Assembly (NCBI GenBank): GCA_035561135.1
Contig: DATMYA010000085.1
Span: forward strand, 62,001-126,000
Reading direction: 5' to 3'
DNA from: Clostridia bacterium
Lineage (GTDB): Bacteria; Acidobacteriota; Terriglobia; Terriglobales; Acidobacteriaceae
Length of the DNA stretch: 64,000 nucleotides
In this document: piece after piece, positions 35,450 through 44,080 of the stretch
How positions within the stretch are numbered: position 1 is the first letter of the stretch
Layout: each line of letters begins with the position of its first letter
Position numbers and translations under genes: made by a program
The notes under the pieces: generated by a model
Databases searched by the model: none
Seen by the model: only the letters and a program-made list of their open reading frames with translations
Told to the model about the DNA's origin: nothing

Positions 35450-37564
35450 TTATGAACCTAGCTGTCTCAGCGCACGATCTGTGGCTTCCAGCATGGCCTC
35501 TGCTCCCACAGGACGCCCGGTGGCGTTCTGCATCCAGAGGTCAGGCAGGATGCTTCCTGGCTTCACCATACGCTCAAACTCCGGTCCGATAGCTCCGGTC
35601 TTGCGCACCTGCTCTTCGAGCTGATGAGCGATCAGGTGGCCGATCGGGTAGTCGGGCAGGTAGAGCACGGAATCGATCATGTGCGAGTAAACGCCGAGGA
35701 GGACGACATCCTTCTTGCCGAACACCGGCGCGTAGTACTTGTTCCAGACGTCCTTCGCAATCGCAAGCGTCGCCTGCTTCAGCTCGGCAGGCGTGGCCTG
35801 CGGATGGTCATACATCCAATGCCAGGCCTGCATATCGACCAGCGCGACACCCGCTATCTCGTAAGTGCCCCAGAAGTCATTGAGTGTCTTGAGCGCCTCC
35901 GATTGCGGATCGTCTTGCTGGAGGCCCAGCAGCTTCAAATCCTGTCCCTGGAAGACGAAAGCCAACGCTTCGGTGAACGCCGTATTCGGCACGCCATTCA
36001 GGAAGTAGTGGTCGATGTCGTTGAGCGAAAGCGTCTGCTCCACGTTATGACCCATCTCATGCACGGCGATGTTGTAGCCCTTGTAGTTCATGCCGGACTT
36101 CTCGACGCGCGTGCGCAGGTGCGCATGTGCCTGGCGCATGGCTGCGCCCATCGCGTGTCCCGATCCCCGCGCCGGATCAACCTCTATGTTCGCCGCGATG
36201 TACTTTGCGCGGTCAGGCGTAAAGCCGAGCTTAACGAGCATGTTCGGAATGTCCTGGCGGTAGGCATCGGGCGTCGGATACTTCTTCGCGACGATCTGGT
36301 CAAGCTCCGCCTCGCTGTACTTGCTCTTCGCGCGGAAGCCGTTGTACCAGATGTCGAACGGTTCGAGCGGGCGTCCAAGCCGCTGCTGAATGAGCTTGGC
36401 GATTCGCGGAACCATCGGCGATGACACCACCTGTTCCAGCATCGTCTTGACGCGCTGCTCTGGCAGCTCGCGATTCTCGTCGAAGCGGCGCGCGATGAGC
36501 GTAGGCGCCGTCGGTGAAAACGGGTCCAGCTTGCGTTCCGCCTGGTAAATGGAAAGCAGGGCGGCATAACGAGTGTCCGGCTCTGCCTTGTTCTCAGCCG
36601 TCGCCGGCACCGCAACTTCCGCGTCCTTCACCGCCGCAGGCTTCACATCATTCGTGTACGGATTCCAATCGACAGCCGGGTTGTTGATAACCGCAGCCGG
36701 AATGGTTTGCGTAACGATGCGCTCCATCACCTGCTGAATCATTCGCTGCTTCGCAAGTCCGTTCTGCGTATCGGCGTAGTCGCCCTTGATCTCATCCCGC
36801 AGATTCCAGTGCGAAAGCAGGCGCAGCTTCGGCGGGAAGATGCGCTCGCCCTTGTCGTTGACCAGGTGATGCATCCAGATGTTGTAGTCGGAGATGTAGC
36901 GCTCGGAATCCGAGACGGCCTGCGCGATCGCCAGGTTGACGGGTGCCGGAACACGACGCGTGAAGCGCTGCGCGAGGCGCGCCTCTGCCCACTGGCGACG
37001 GTTCCAGCTGGGGCCGTTCTGCATTCGCTCCTGCAACGTCGTCAGCGGGAAGTTGAGCAGCACGGTGAATGCAATCTTGTTCTTGAAGAAATCGTCATTG
37101 AGATGCGCGCTAACGTCATAGCCCGCAAATGCTTCATCAACCGGAAGAATCGGGCCGAGGTCAAGGTCCGTCTGCGTGCGGAACTCGCGCCCAATCTCCT
37201 GTAGATGTCCATCGAGCTGCTCGAAGAGTCGCTCGTAGCGGGTAAACAACATGTCCAGCGTTGCCGGACTGCCCGCGAAGTTCGTGGTCACAAAGTCTTC
37301 GTAGGCCCGCTGGTCGCCATCTTCGGCGCGCCAGAACACGGCAATCTGCTTCAGCCCGCGCGTTGCGCGTTCGCGCTGCGAGTCGCCGTATTTGGCCACG
37401 AGCTGTTGTGCCAACTTCGCGTTAGCGGATTCGACCCAGGCCGGCTTTACCGCCTGCGCTTCCGGCGTAACGGTTGTAGGCATTTGTTTCTCCTGCGAAG
37501 CGAGCGGCAGAACAACTGCCGCGGACATGATTAAGATGATGGCAACACGCGTAAGGCGTAGCAT
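35450..37564 (-). CDS. Exported zinc metallopeptidase (HEXXH, gluzincin type)
   Basis: 704 residues. A signal peptide (LTRVAIILIMSAAVVLPLAS) is followed by a long helical protein. The zinc site is HEMGH (in NIAVHEMGHNVEQTLSLND), with the third ligand probably the Glu of NTAFTEALAFVFQ 25-30 residues downstream, the gluzincin arrangement. It is probably periplasmic or surface-bound. Helical content and size recall oligopeptidases of the M3 group, but the M3 motif HEFGH-x-H is not matched, so the family is left open. Stands alone. Confidence 0.75.
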   Translation of the reverse strand: MLRLTRVAIILIMSAAVVLPLASQEKQMPTTVTPEAQAVKPAWVESANAKLAQQLVAKYGDSQRERATRGLKQIAVFWRAEDGDQRAYEDFVTTNFAGSPATLDMLFTRYERLFEQLDGHLQEIGREFRTQTDLDLGPILPVDEAFAGYDVSAHLNDDFFKNKIAFTVLLNFPLTTLQERMQNGPSWNRRQWAEARLAQRFTRRVPAPVNLAIAQAVSDSERYISDYNIWMHHLVNDKGERIFPPKLRLLSHWNLRDEIKGDYADTQNGLAKQRMIQQVMERIVTQTIPAAVINNPAVDWNPYTNDVKPAAVKDAEVAVPATAENKAEPDTRYAALLSIYQAERKLDPFSPTAPTLIARRFDENRELPEQRVKTMLEQVVSSPMVPRIAKLIQQRLGRPLEPFDIWYNGFRAKSKYSEAELDQIVAKKYPTPDAYRQDIPNMLVKLGFTPDRAKYIAANIEVDPARGSGHAMGAAMRQAHAHLRTRVEKSGMNYKGYNIAVHEMGHNVEQTLSLNDIDHYFLNGVPNTAFTEALAFVFQGQDLKLLGLQQDDPQSEALKTLNDFWGTYEIAGVALVDMQAWHWMYDHPQATPAELKQATLAIAKDVWNKYYAPVFGKKDVVLLGVYSHMIDSVLYLPDYPIGHLIAHQLEEQVRKTGAIGPEFERMVKPGSILPDLWMQNATGRPVGAEAMLEATDRALRQLGS

Positions 37565-37871
37565 CAGTTCCCTCCATTAAGTGTTTCGAAGGTACCCATC
37601 AGAATGGCGGAATCATCGTACTAGCTTGGCAAAGCTGGCGGTAGTGCAAGTCGCTCCGCCAGGCCGATTTCTTGAAATTGCCTTCCTTTAGCGGAGCGGC
37701 AAAGTCGCAGAGTAAACTGAGCTGGCAAGAGAGATCCTTCGACTCGGGCTTCCGCCCTCGCTCAGGAAGACAAACTTGGTGATTTCGCAGGCTCGCGAGT
37801 CATCAGTCGTCGGGAATCCGTCGCTTTTTTGTGTCATCGCCGATCTGCCGTCGGAAGCACGCTTCTGCTTA
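37565..37871. other. Intergenic region with one repeat arm
   Basis: 307 bp without a gene between the metallopeptidase and sodC genes, both on the minus strand. It contains a single type-B repeat arm (37732-37771). No terminator with a good stem was found for sodC. Confidence 0.5.
37732..37771. repeat. Dispersed repeat, type B, single arm
   Basis: AGATCCTTCGACTCGGGCTT followed by CCGCCCTCGCTCAGGAAGAC. It ends in the same CGCTCAGGAAGAC as the element at 8174-8265. Confidence 0.7.
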
Positions 37872-38510
37872 CTACTCCTGAATGACACCGCAGGCAATCC
37901 GGTCGCCCGCGTTGCCCGCAGGATCCGTTTTCTGGTCATCGGGCTTCGCGTGAATCACAAGCGCGGTGCCGCCATTCACAAAGACGGAGTTGGCGACGCC
38001 GGACTGCACGAGCGCCACGCGATCATTCGAGATCGTCACGCGAGAGGTGCCGTTAGCCTTAATGGTGATGTTGTTCATGTCGCCTTCATGCGGGCCCTGC
38101 TCACTCTCCAAACCGTGGTGTTTCCCGCTTGGATTGAAATGCGGCCCGGCTGACTTGAAGTCCGGCGGCTCGCATTTTGCATTTTGGTGAATGTGGATGG
38201 CGTGCTCGCCCGGCGGCAAATTCTTCAGGTTCAGGCGTATCACCACGCCGCGCGTACCGGATTTCAAAGTGGCTTTGCCAACGTCCTGTCCCTTAGCGTC
38301 CCTCAGGTAAACGACTTTTTGCGTGACGCTGCTGTTGGCGTTGTCTTGTGCTTTAACGGCGGTCGCTTTGGGAATATCCTTGCCGGTCTGGTGCCGACCA
38401 GCGGGCTGGTCCTGCCGGCCTGCGTTCGGTGGCTCCGGTGTTCCCTGCCCAACGCATGAAGCGAGCAACAGCGATACTACTACCGCAATCAGGAGATTTC
38501 GTTTTGTCAT
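37872..38510 (-). CDS. sodC: Cu/Zn superoxide dismutase, lipoprotein
   Basis: 212 residues from the ATG at 38510, which starts directly with a lipoprotein signal ending LLASC (Cys19). A Gln/Pro/Asp-rich linker leads to the SOD barrel. Copper and zinc ligands are visible in [25 protein letters not shown] and HEGD, and the disulfide and Arg region in [15 protein letters not shown]. It removes superoxide in the periplasm, tethered to a membrane. The ATG at 38540 would add ten residues before the signal and is less likely. Confidence 0.93.
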   Translation of the reverse strand: MTKRNLLIAVVVSLLLASCVGQGTPEPPNAGRQDQPAGRHQTGKDIPKATAVKAQDNANSSVTQKVVYLRDAKGQDVGKATLKSGTRGVVIRLNLKNLPPGEHAIHIHQNAKCEPPDFKSAGPHFNPSGKHHGLESEQGPHEGDMNNITIKANGTSRVTISNDRVALVQSGVANSVFVNGGTALVIHAKPDDQKTDPAGNAGDRIACGVIQE

Positions 38511-38675
38511 TGTTCCTCGTTTCGAATTTTCTACCGCCACGGACAGCCCTGGTTCGGTCCAGTGAAGTTGGATTCAGACGAAGGCCCTAACGTTTCAGAT
38601 TCAGATCGGAATTGGCCAGTGGGGGAGTAGAGCCTGAAGCTATGAATGGAGAATACAGCAGGACTGGGTGCAACA

Positions 38676-38703
38676 AAAATGGGAGCCGGCTGGCTCCCAT
38701 TTT
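38676..38703 (-). terminator. Rho-independent terminator after the PpiD-like gene
   Basis: 12-bp perfect stem AAAATGGGAGCC (38676-38687) with GGCTCCCATTTT (38692-38703), loop GGCT. On the minus strand it continues TTTTTGTTGC. Confidence 0.92.
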
Positions 38704-38748
38704 GCGTGACTGTTTTCACAATGCCGTCGCCCGTGTCAGGCGGCTGCG

Positions 38749-40725
38749 CTAATCGTTCGTGCCCGACGAGGTGGTAAGACGTGCAAGCTCTTTCTGGTTC
38801 AGCTTGATTTTCCCGTCTTTCTCCATGCTTTGGCGCAGGTTGGTGACGTAGAGTTCCATCACCTCTCCGCGCTTGCGAGCGAGCAATGACTCGCGCATCT
38901 CTTCCTTGGACTTTTCGAACTCCGCTGCTGGCGGCTCTTGCTTTTCCACCAACTGCATCACAATCCCGCTTTGTCCGCCTGCCACAGGGCCTACGATTTC
39001 GCCCGGCTTAGCGTCGAAGATGATCGACGCCTGGCCCGACATTGCACCTACATCCGGCACCTGCTGTGCCGCAGTCACCAGATCGCTCGACTTCACTGTC
39101 GCTCCGAGCGCTTTGGCTGCGGACTTCAGATTGTGCTCAGAACGAGCGCGGTCGGCCAGTTCCTGCGATTTCTGCTGCAACATCGCCTGTGAGCGCTCCT
39201 GCTTGAATTGCTGTGCCAGCCGGTCACGGACCTGTTCAAAGGTCGGGGTGGCAGGCGGCCGGACATCGAGAGTCTGCGCAATCGCAATGCCCTCTGGAAC
39301 GCGAACTGAAACGGGCGGGGACATCGGCTTATTGGCGAAGATGGCTTCCATAAACTCTGGCGCATTGCCCACGCCCGGAAGAGAAGCTTCGCGACTCACG
39401 AACTCCGTTGTCGTAATCTGCAAGCCCCTCGCGGCCGCAGCCTTCTCCAGGCCCTGCGCGCGCGACTCAGTTTCAAGCGTGCGTGCCAGCTTATCGACTT
39501 CTGCTTGTGCCTTCTGGCGCGCGACGATCGGCTCAATTCTGGCGCGAACTTCATCGAGCGATTGCAGATGCGCGGAGGTCTTGTCGTCTACGCGGATGAT
39601 GTGGAAGCCGTAGCTGCTCTTCACAATGCCGCTCGTCTCGCCCTTGTTCAGCGAGAAAGCTGCCTGCTCGAACTCCGGCACCGTGCGGCCCCTGGTGATA
39701 GGACCGAGCAGACCACCTTCGGCGGCGCTGCCTTTGTCATCCGAGTACTTCTTCGCAAGAGCGTCGAACTTCGCGCCCGCCTTGAGCTGCTTCAGGACAT
39801 CTTCGGCTTTCGCTCGCGCGCCGTCCACGGCAGCCTGATCCACCTTCGCATCAGGTCCGGCTTCTGGAGTCTTGATAAGGATGTGACGAACGGTCACGGA
39901 ATCAGGAACGCGGAACTCATCCTGATGCGCCTGGTAGTAGCTCTTGAAGTCTTCGTTCGTCGGCTTTGCGGCATTCGGCAGCTTGGTGGCATCGATCATG
40001 ACGAATGCCGCCTTGCGCTGCTCAGGAATAGCGTTCTTCAGGCTTTCCTGATTCTTCTCATAGTAGGCGCGTAGTTCCGATTCGGTCGGCGTCACGCTCT
40101 TGGCAACGTCGTCGAGCGAGAGCACCGCGTACTCGAACTTCACTTTCATGTTCTGACGACGATACTCATCCATGAGTTCGGCGTTAGAGACGGTCACGCC
40201 ACCCTCGATCACGCTGCGCAGCTTGCGGATCGTCAGGTCTTTCTTGACGAGCTGCTCGAATTGCGCGACGCTCAACTGGAACTGGTTCTGTACAAACGAT
40301 TGATAGGCGTCCTGCCCGATGAAGTTGCCGTTCGGGAAGATTTCGCGCGAGATAGGCCCGTGCTGCAACTCGTAACGCAGTTCCTCATCGCTGGCGCTCA
40401 GACCCATGCGGTCGGCTTCCGCCAGTACCACATTCTGCATGATCAGCGTTTCCGCCGCACGCTGCATCATGAACGGCATCAGCTGCTGCGGGAGGCCACG
40501 CGGAAACTGCTGGCGGCCCATCTGACGAGCTAACTGTTGAACATCTTGAACGGTGACGTGTTCGGAGCCAACCTTGGCAACGGTACCAGCAGTGCCGCCA
40601 GCCAGGGCATCGCCGAGAATGCCGCCCGGGATAAGCGTTACGACCATCATTACGCAGATGATCAGGAGAAGGCCGCCCAGCAGGATCTTTTTAACCGGGC
40701 CGGGAGTTTGCAGGAATCGAATCAT
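38749..40725 (-). CDS. PpiD-like membrane-anchored peptidyl-prolyl isomerase
   Basis: 658 residues. One N-terminal helix (KILLGGLLLIICVMMVVTLI) anchors the protein. A SurA_N/PpiD chaperone part (about 50-230, with VTVQDVQQLARQMGRQQFPR and NGNFIGQDAYQSFVQ) is followed by a parvulin domain (about 275-385: DSVTVRHILIKTPEAG, GSAAEGGLLGPITRGRTVPE, YGFHIIRVDDK) and a second, less conserved part. PpiD assists folding of outer-membrane and periplasmic proteins as they leave the Sec channel. Gene order and length fit the family; monocistronic with its own terminator. Confidence 0.88.
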   Translation of the reverse strand: MIRFLQTPGPVKKILLGGLLLIICVMMVVTLIPGGILGDALAGGTAGTVAKVGSEHVTVQDVQQLARQMGRQQFPRGLPQQLMPFMMQRAAETLIMQNVVLAEADRMGLSASDEELRYELQHGPISREIFPNGNFIGQDAYQSFVQNQFQLSVAQFEQLVKKDLTIRKLRSVIEGGVTVSNAELMDEYRRQNMKVKFEYAVLSLDDVAKSVTPTESELRAYYEKNQESLKNAIPEQRKAAFVMIDATKLPNAAKPTNEDFKSYYQAHQDEFRVPDSVTVRHILIKTPEAGPDAKVDQAAVDGARAKAEDVLKQLKAGAKFDALAKKYSDDKGSAAEGGLLGPITRGRTVPEFEQAAFSLNKGETSGIVKSSYGFHIIRVDDKTSAHLQSLDEVRARIEPIVARQKAQAEVDKLARTLETESRAQGLEKAAAARGLQITTTEFVSREASLPGVGNAPEFMEAIFANKPMSPPVSVRVPEGIAIAQTLDVRPPATPTFEQVRDRLAQQFKQERSQAMLQQKSQELADRARSEHNLKSAAKALGATVKSSDLVTAAQQVPDVGAMSGQASIIFDAKPGEIVGPVAGGQSGIVMQLVEKQEPPAAEFEKSKEEMRESLLARKRGEVMELYVTNLRQSMEKDGKIKLNQKELARLTTSSGTND

Positions 40726-41010
40726 CTTTCCAGGGCTCCAAATCGCGACCGGAGAACCACGTACTACAACTTGACCGCAAGATTTCCGGGCGGAATTTCA
40801 GATTATACCGCACAGGAGGCGCCCAAAGGCTCAGGTTCCACCGGCCCAGCAACAAGCACGGCCGATCATTGTTTCGAGCTTTCGTTCGGCGCTTCTTTCC
40901 TGCGCCCTTCGTGACATTCCTTGAGCACAGCACTTCCTCCTCTCGCAGGACATCTTGTTGCGGAGGCAGGCCATCTCTTTCTCTTTCCGCCCTTCGAGGA
41001 GAGCTTTGGC

Positions 41011-42045
41011 ATGAAAGAGATGAAGAATAAAGTCGTTGTGATCACAGGCGCTTCAAGCGGAATCGGCCGCGCGACGGCCTTGCGGTTTGCCCAAGCTGGC
41101 GCGAACCTGGTGCTGGGAGCCCGCCGCAAGAGTCTGCTCAAAGAGTTGGCCGCGGAGTGCGAACAGTTGAACGTACGCGCTCTTTCCGTCGACACCGACG
41201 TCAGCGATTCCGGGGATGTCGAACGTCTCTCCCGCCGCGCTATCGACGCATTCGGAGGCATCGATGCCTGGGTCAATAACGCAGGTGTCTCTACGTTCGG
41301 GCGCTTCGATGAGATCCCGCTGGAAGAACATCGTCAAGTTATTGAAACGGACCTGATGGGCTGTATCTACGGCTCGTACGAGGCCCTGCGCCAGTTCCGG
41401 CAGCAGGGTAAGGGCGTGCTCATCAACGTCTCGTCCTACCTCGGCAAGGACTCCGCTCCCTATCAGAGTTCTTACGTTGCCGCCAAACACGGCATACGCG
41501 GATTGGGAATGGCTTTGCGCCAGGAGCTATGGGCCAATGACAATAAGGATATCCACGTCTGCACCGTGATGCCGGTCTCCATGGATACGCCTTTCTTCGA
41601 ACATGCGGCCAACCACACCGGCAAGCCCGTGCAGGCCATCCCGCCCGTATATCCGCCCGAACAGGTCTCGGAAACGATCTTCGCACTTGCGATGAAACCG
41701 AAAGATGAAGTCATCGTCGGGCGCGCCGGGAAACTCTTCAGCATGCAAGGAAGGTTCGCCCCCATCACCGCCGAAAAAGCGATGGCAATGCACACCCATC
41801 GAAGGCAGATGAGACAGAACGCCTCAGTCCCGGATTCCTCCGGCAACGTCCTGAAACCGACCGCGTCCGGTACAGGGGTGCGCGGAGGCTGGCTCGACAA
41901 CGAGGCAGCGCGCGGGCAGCGTTCGAACGGGAGGAAAGTCGCGGGCTCGATTGCCGCGCTCGCAGTGCCCGCCGCATTGACCTGGCTGCTGAGGCGAAGA
42001 GAGAGCAGGGTCAGCGAAGGAGAAAAACTCGATCGCGTGGCCTAG
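41011..42045 (+). CDS. SDR oxidoreductase with C-terminal membrane anchor
   Basis: 344 residues. The start at 41011 is supported by GAGGAG upstream; earlier in-frame codons lack SD. Classical SDR core: TGASSGIGRATALRFAQAGA, NNAGVSTFGRFDEIP, catalytic Ser in INVSSYLG, YVAAKHG (Tyr/Lys). The core ends near residue 255; a 90-residue tail follows, with a helix GSIAALAVPAALTWLLRRR at the end that probably anchors it. Similar long SDRs are common in soil bacteria and cyanobacteria, substrate unknown. Confidence 0.87.
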   Translation: MKEMKNKVVVITGASSGIGRATALRFAQAGANLVLGARRKSLLKELAAECEQLNVRALSVDTDVSDSGDVERLSRRAIDAFGGIDAWVNNAGVSTFGRFDEIPLEEHRQVIETDLMGCIYGSYEALRQFRQQGKGVLINVSSYLGKDSAPYQSSYVAAKHGIRGLGMALRQELWANDNKDIHVCTVMPVSMDTPFFEHAANHTGKPVQAIPPVYPPEQVSETIFALAMKPKDEVIVGRAGKLFSMQGRFAPITAEKAMAMHTHRRQMRQNASVPDSSGNVLKPTASGTGVRGGWLDNEAARGQRSNGRKVAGSIAALAVPAALTWLLRRRESRVSEGEKLDRVA

Positions 42046-42175
42046 TCATCACAAATCAGCCGTTAGGAAAAACACGTTTTGGCAACAGCTTCGGCGACCA
42101 GGCGGCAGATAGCACGACCACCTGCTCGCCAGCTTGTTTTCAGCCCGAATTCGCGCCGACACGACCAGGCCATGG

Positions 42176-42205
42176 TTGTTGAAAGCAGCGCAACTTTGCT
42201 ATATT
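42176..42205 (+). promoter_or_regulatory. Promoter of the tRNA-Glu gene
   Basis: TTGTTG (42176-42181) or TTGAAA (42179-42184) as -35, and TATATT (42200-42205) as -10, with spacers of 18 or 15 bp. The tRNA starts 19 bp after the -10. Confidence 0.6.
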
Positions 42206-42224
42206 CGTTGTGTCTTCAACGTGT

Positions 42225-42299
42225 GGCGCTATCGTCTAGGGGTTAGGACGGAAGATTCTCAATCTTTAAACCCGGGTTCGATTCCCGGTAGCGCTACCA
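42225..42299 (+). tRNA. tRNA-Glu (anticodon CTC)
   Basis: 75 nt with encoded CCA. Acceptor GGCGCTA pairs with TAGCGCT (first pair G-T). D arm GTC...GAC with the loop TAGGGGTTAG. Anticodon arm GAAGA, loop TTCTCAA (anticodon CTC), TCTTT. T arm CCGGG, TTCGATT, CCCGG. The D-arm sequence TCGTCTAGGGG is typical of tRNA-Glu. The 3' end is duplicated at 43498-43520. Confidence 0.96.
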
Positions 42300-42301
42300 A
42301 A
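42279..42301 (+). repeat. Direct repeat (attL-like): 3' end of tRNA-Glu
   Basis: 23 bp from the T arm through CCA to AAA. 22 of 23 bases match the copy at 43498-43520 (one C/T change). This is the classic position used by tRNA-targeting integrases. Confidence 0.85.
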
Positions 42302-42313
42302 CCGCACTCGTAA

Positions 42314-42340
42314 ACAAAGCCGCCGAAAAGGCGGCTTTGT
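42314..42340 (+). terminator. Terminator after tRNA-Glu
   Basis: 11-bp stem ACAAAGCCGCC (42314-42324) with GGCGGCTTTGT (42330-42340), loop GAAAA. Only three T residues lie within the right arm. Confidence 0.65.
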
Positions 42341-42382
42341 ACTTTGCAGGTGCGTCGAGAACACTCAGCTCGCAGAAGAAGC

Positions 42383-42916
42383 TTACGCCGGCCTCCCGCC
42401 CATATTCGCCCCCAAATCGACGAGAAGCTGATCCAACTGCTCAAATTGCAGGGGGTACCCGCTGGTGCTTCCGGAGGCGATCCCTTCGTCGAGCGCTTCT
42501 TTCGAAGGATAGAGGTCGTGCAGGACGACGACGGTCTCACCGGCGTTTTCTTCGAAGGTCACTGTTGTGACGGCCCCGGGTTCCTCCCCTTCGTCGTTCG
42601 TCCAGACGATGCGCTTGGGCGGGATCACTTCGACGTAGCGACCAAAGAAAGGCATTGGCTCCCCGGTCGAGGGATGGCGGAAGACCAGACGGTACTTGCC
42701 CCCTGTACGGGCATCAAGCTCGCAGGAAAGTAAGGAGACTCCGAACGACTTCGGTGCCCACCACCGCTGGAACAGTTCGGGTTTGGTCCAGGCACTGAAA
42801 ACGACATGCGCCGGGCCGTTGAAGGTTCGAGTGACGACGAGTTCACGATCGGACTTGCGTTCCACGCTCGTGCTGTTCTTCGTCCGGTTGGTGTCGCTAT
42901 TTTTTCTTTTGTCCAT
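42383..42916 (-). CDS. SRPBCC/AHSA1-family protein, paired with ArsR regulator
   Basis: 177 residues. After a charged N-terminus comes the SRPBCC fold: LVVTRTFNGPAHVVFSAWTK, PELFQRWWAPKSFG, GGKYRLVFRHPSTGEPMPF, PPKRIVWTND, VTFEENAGETVVVLHDLYPS. These hydrophobic-cavity proteins are usually annotated as 'activator of Hsp90 ATPase 1-like', but those next to ArsR genes have no known ligand. Its first 20 nt overlap the end of the ArsR gene, so it is the second gene of a two-gene operon. It lies inside the tRNA-bounded segment. Confidence 0.88.
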   Translation of the reverse strand: MDKRKNSDTNRTKNSTSVERKSDRELVVTRTFNGPAHVVFSAWTKPELFQRWWAPKSFGVSLLSCELDARTGGKYRLVFRHPSTGEPMPFFGRYVEVIPPKRIVWTNDEGEEPGAVTTVTFEENAGETVVVLHDLYPSKEALDEGIASGSTSGYPLQFEQLDQLLVDLGANMGGRPA

Positions 42917-43259
42917 GGGTTTTCTCCTTCTGTTTCAATTCCTCGACGATCTTGTCTAGTTCATCAAAGCGTTCGGCCCAGAGCTGCCGGTATCTCTCAA
43001 TCCATTCCGCCTCTTTGTCCAGCGTGTGCAGGCCGAGCCTGCAGGTCCGCACTCGCCCGACCTTTTCTGTCGCGACGAGCCCCGCTTGCTCCAGGACGCC
43101 GACGTGCTTCTTCATCCCTGTCAGGGTCATGTGAAATCTTTCGGCAAGGTCGGTGATCGAAGCGTCCTCGCGTACGAGCTGTTCCAGAACGCCGCGCCGG
43201 GTGGGATCCGAGATCGCGGCGAAGGTCGCATCGAGAATGGGTTCCATATACTGAACCAT
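42897..43259 (-). CDS. ArsR-family transcription regulator
   Basis: 120 residues from the ATG at 43259 (MVQYMEPILDATFAAISDPT), the usual start of this subgroup; ATG 43247 is an alternative. Winged helix with ISDPTRRGVLEQLVREDASI, DLAERFHMTLTGMKKHVGVL as the recognition helix, and AGLVATEKVGRVRTCRLG. No CxCxxC metal site is visible, so it probably answers to something other than arsenite or cadmium. A 28-bp palindrome covers its start (43246-43273), pointing to self-repression. Paired with an SRPBCC gene. Confidence 0.9.
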   Translation of the reverse strand: MVQYMEPILDATFAAISDPTRRGVLEQLVREDASITDLAERFHMTLTGMKKHVGVLEQAGLVATEKVGRVRTCRLGLHTLDKEAEWIERYRQLWAERFDELDKIVEELKQKEKTHGQKKK

Positions 43260-43273
43260 GTGGTTCAGTATAT
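43246..43273 (-). promoter_or_regulatory. ArsR operator palindrome
   Basis: Arms ATATACTGAACCA (43246-43258) and TGGTTCAGTATAT (43261-43273) are exact reverse complements around a central TG. It overlaps the proposed start codon of the ArsR gene. Confidence 0.8.
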
Positions 43274-43497
43274 CGCAGGGGGCGGCGACATGCAGGGCTG
43301 AGCGCGCGCTTGACTGCCCGAAGTCAGCGGGGGCGCAAGCGCCCTTTTCGTTTGTCCAGTTTGTCCACAAACACTAGTTTCTCCGCTTCTCTCCGCAACA
43401 GCCCGGCCTGCAATTCTCAGCTTCGGGTTTTCTGGGAAGTGCTGTGGAGAGGCGCCTTTTCTGCAGGCCCGCTTGTGTTTTCAGGCCTTTGGCCTCG

Positions 43498-43520
43498 CGA
43501 TTCCTGGTAGCGCTACCAAA
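43498..43520 (+). repeat. Direct repeat (attR-like): copy of tRNA-Glu 3' end
   Basis: 22 of 23 bases equal to 42279-42301, 1219 bp downstream. The rest of a tRNA is absent in front of it, so it is not a second tRNA gene. Confidence 0.85.
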
Positions 43521-43575
43521 TCCTTCCTACCTATCACTTACAAGGTGTTTGTCCAACCTTGGTGTCCTATTCTGA

Positions 43576-44080
43576 ATGATTCTGCGCAAGCAGGACTGGA
43601 CCGCTACCGCGATGTACTCGTGCGAAATGACATTTGACTTCGGGCGTAGCGAGCATTCTCAGAGGTTCTTTAAGAGCCATCCAAACTTCCTGCCAGTCTT
43701 TGAGCAATTGGTGAAGATCAGCAACAGCGTATTTGGTAGAGCGTACCAGCCAAAGAACCGCTTGGAGGATGTGGCCTTTGGTCTCGGTCACACCTGCCGT
43801 GAAGACTATTTCGAAATAACCTTCTTATCCGTTCACGGACGCACGAACGCCGCAACCAAGCTATTGCGGGGCCTTTATGAGGGGGGCGCTGTCGCTTGTC
43901 CACATGATGAGCGAGCCAGAAAAAGCGGAGAGGTTCGTACATTTAGAGAGCCCCACTCAAGCCAAAAAAAGGCTTGAATTGGCTACCCGCCCACATCTCG
44001 ACTCTCCTCTTGACGGTGCCCCACATGGCGGTTGCCGTGTGGGACAGGATTGCAAAGGTGTACCAGTCGTTACAAACTGA
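43576..44080 (+). pseudogene. Frameshifted gene of unknown family
   Basis: Two overlapping frames read as one protein. Frame 1 (from ATG 43576) ends in FLSVHGRTNAATKLLRGLYE, and frame 2 continues ALSLVHMMSEPEKAERFVHL to the stop at 44080. They join at a run of six G (43881-43886); five G would keep one frame. The LLRGLYE-x2-SLVHMM pattern resembles proteins that carry a helical 'R-x-L-Y-E' domain of unknown function, and the whole is shorter than such proteins, so it looks like a decayed or partial gene. It starts 56 bp after the att-like repeat. A sequencing or assembly error in the G run is possible. Confidence 0.55.

Noticed and set aside
42897..43259. Metal-sensing ArsR (arsenic or cadmium)
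   Set aside because: No CxC or CxxC metal-binding Cys in the recognition region, and the partner is an SRPBCC protein.
43498..43520. Second tRNA gene
   Set aside because: Only the last 23 bp of the tRNA are present; no D or anticodon arm in front.
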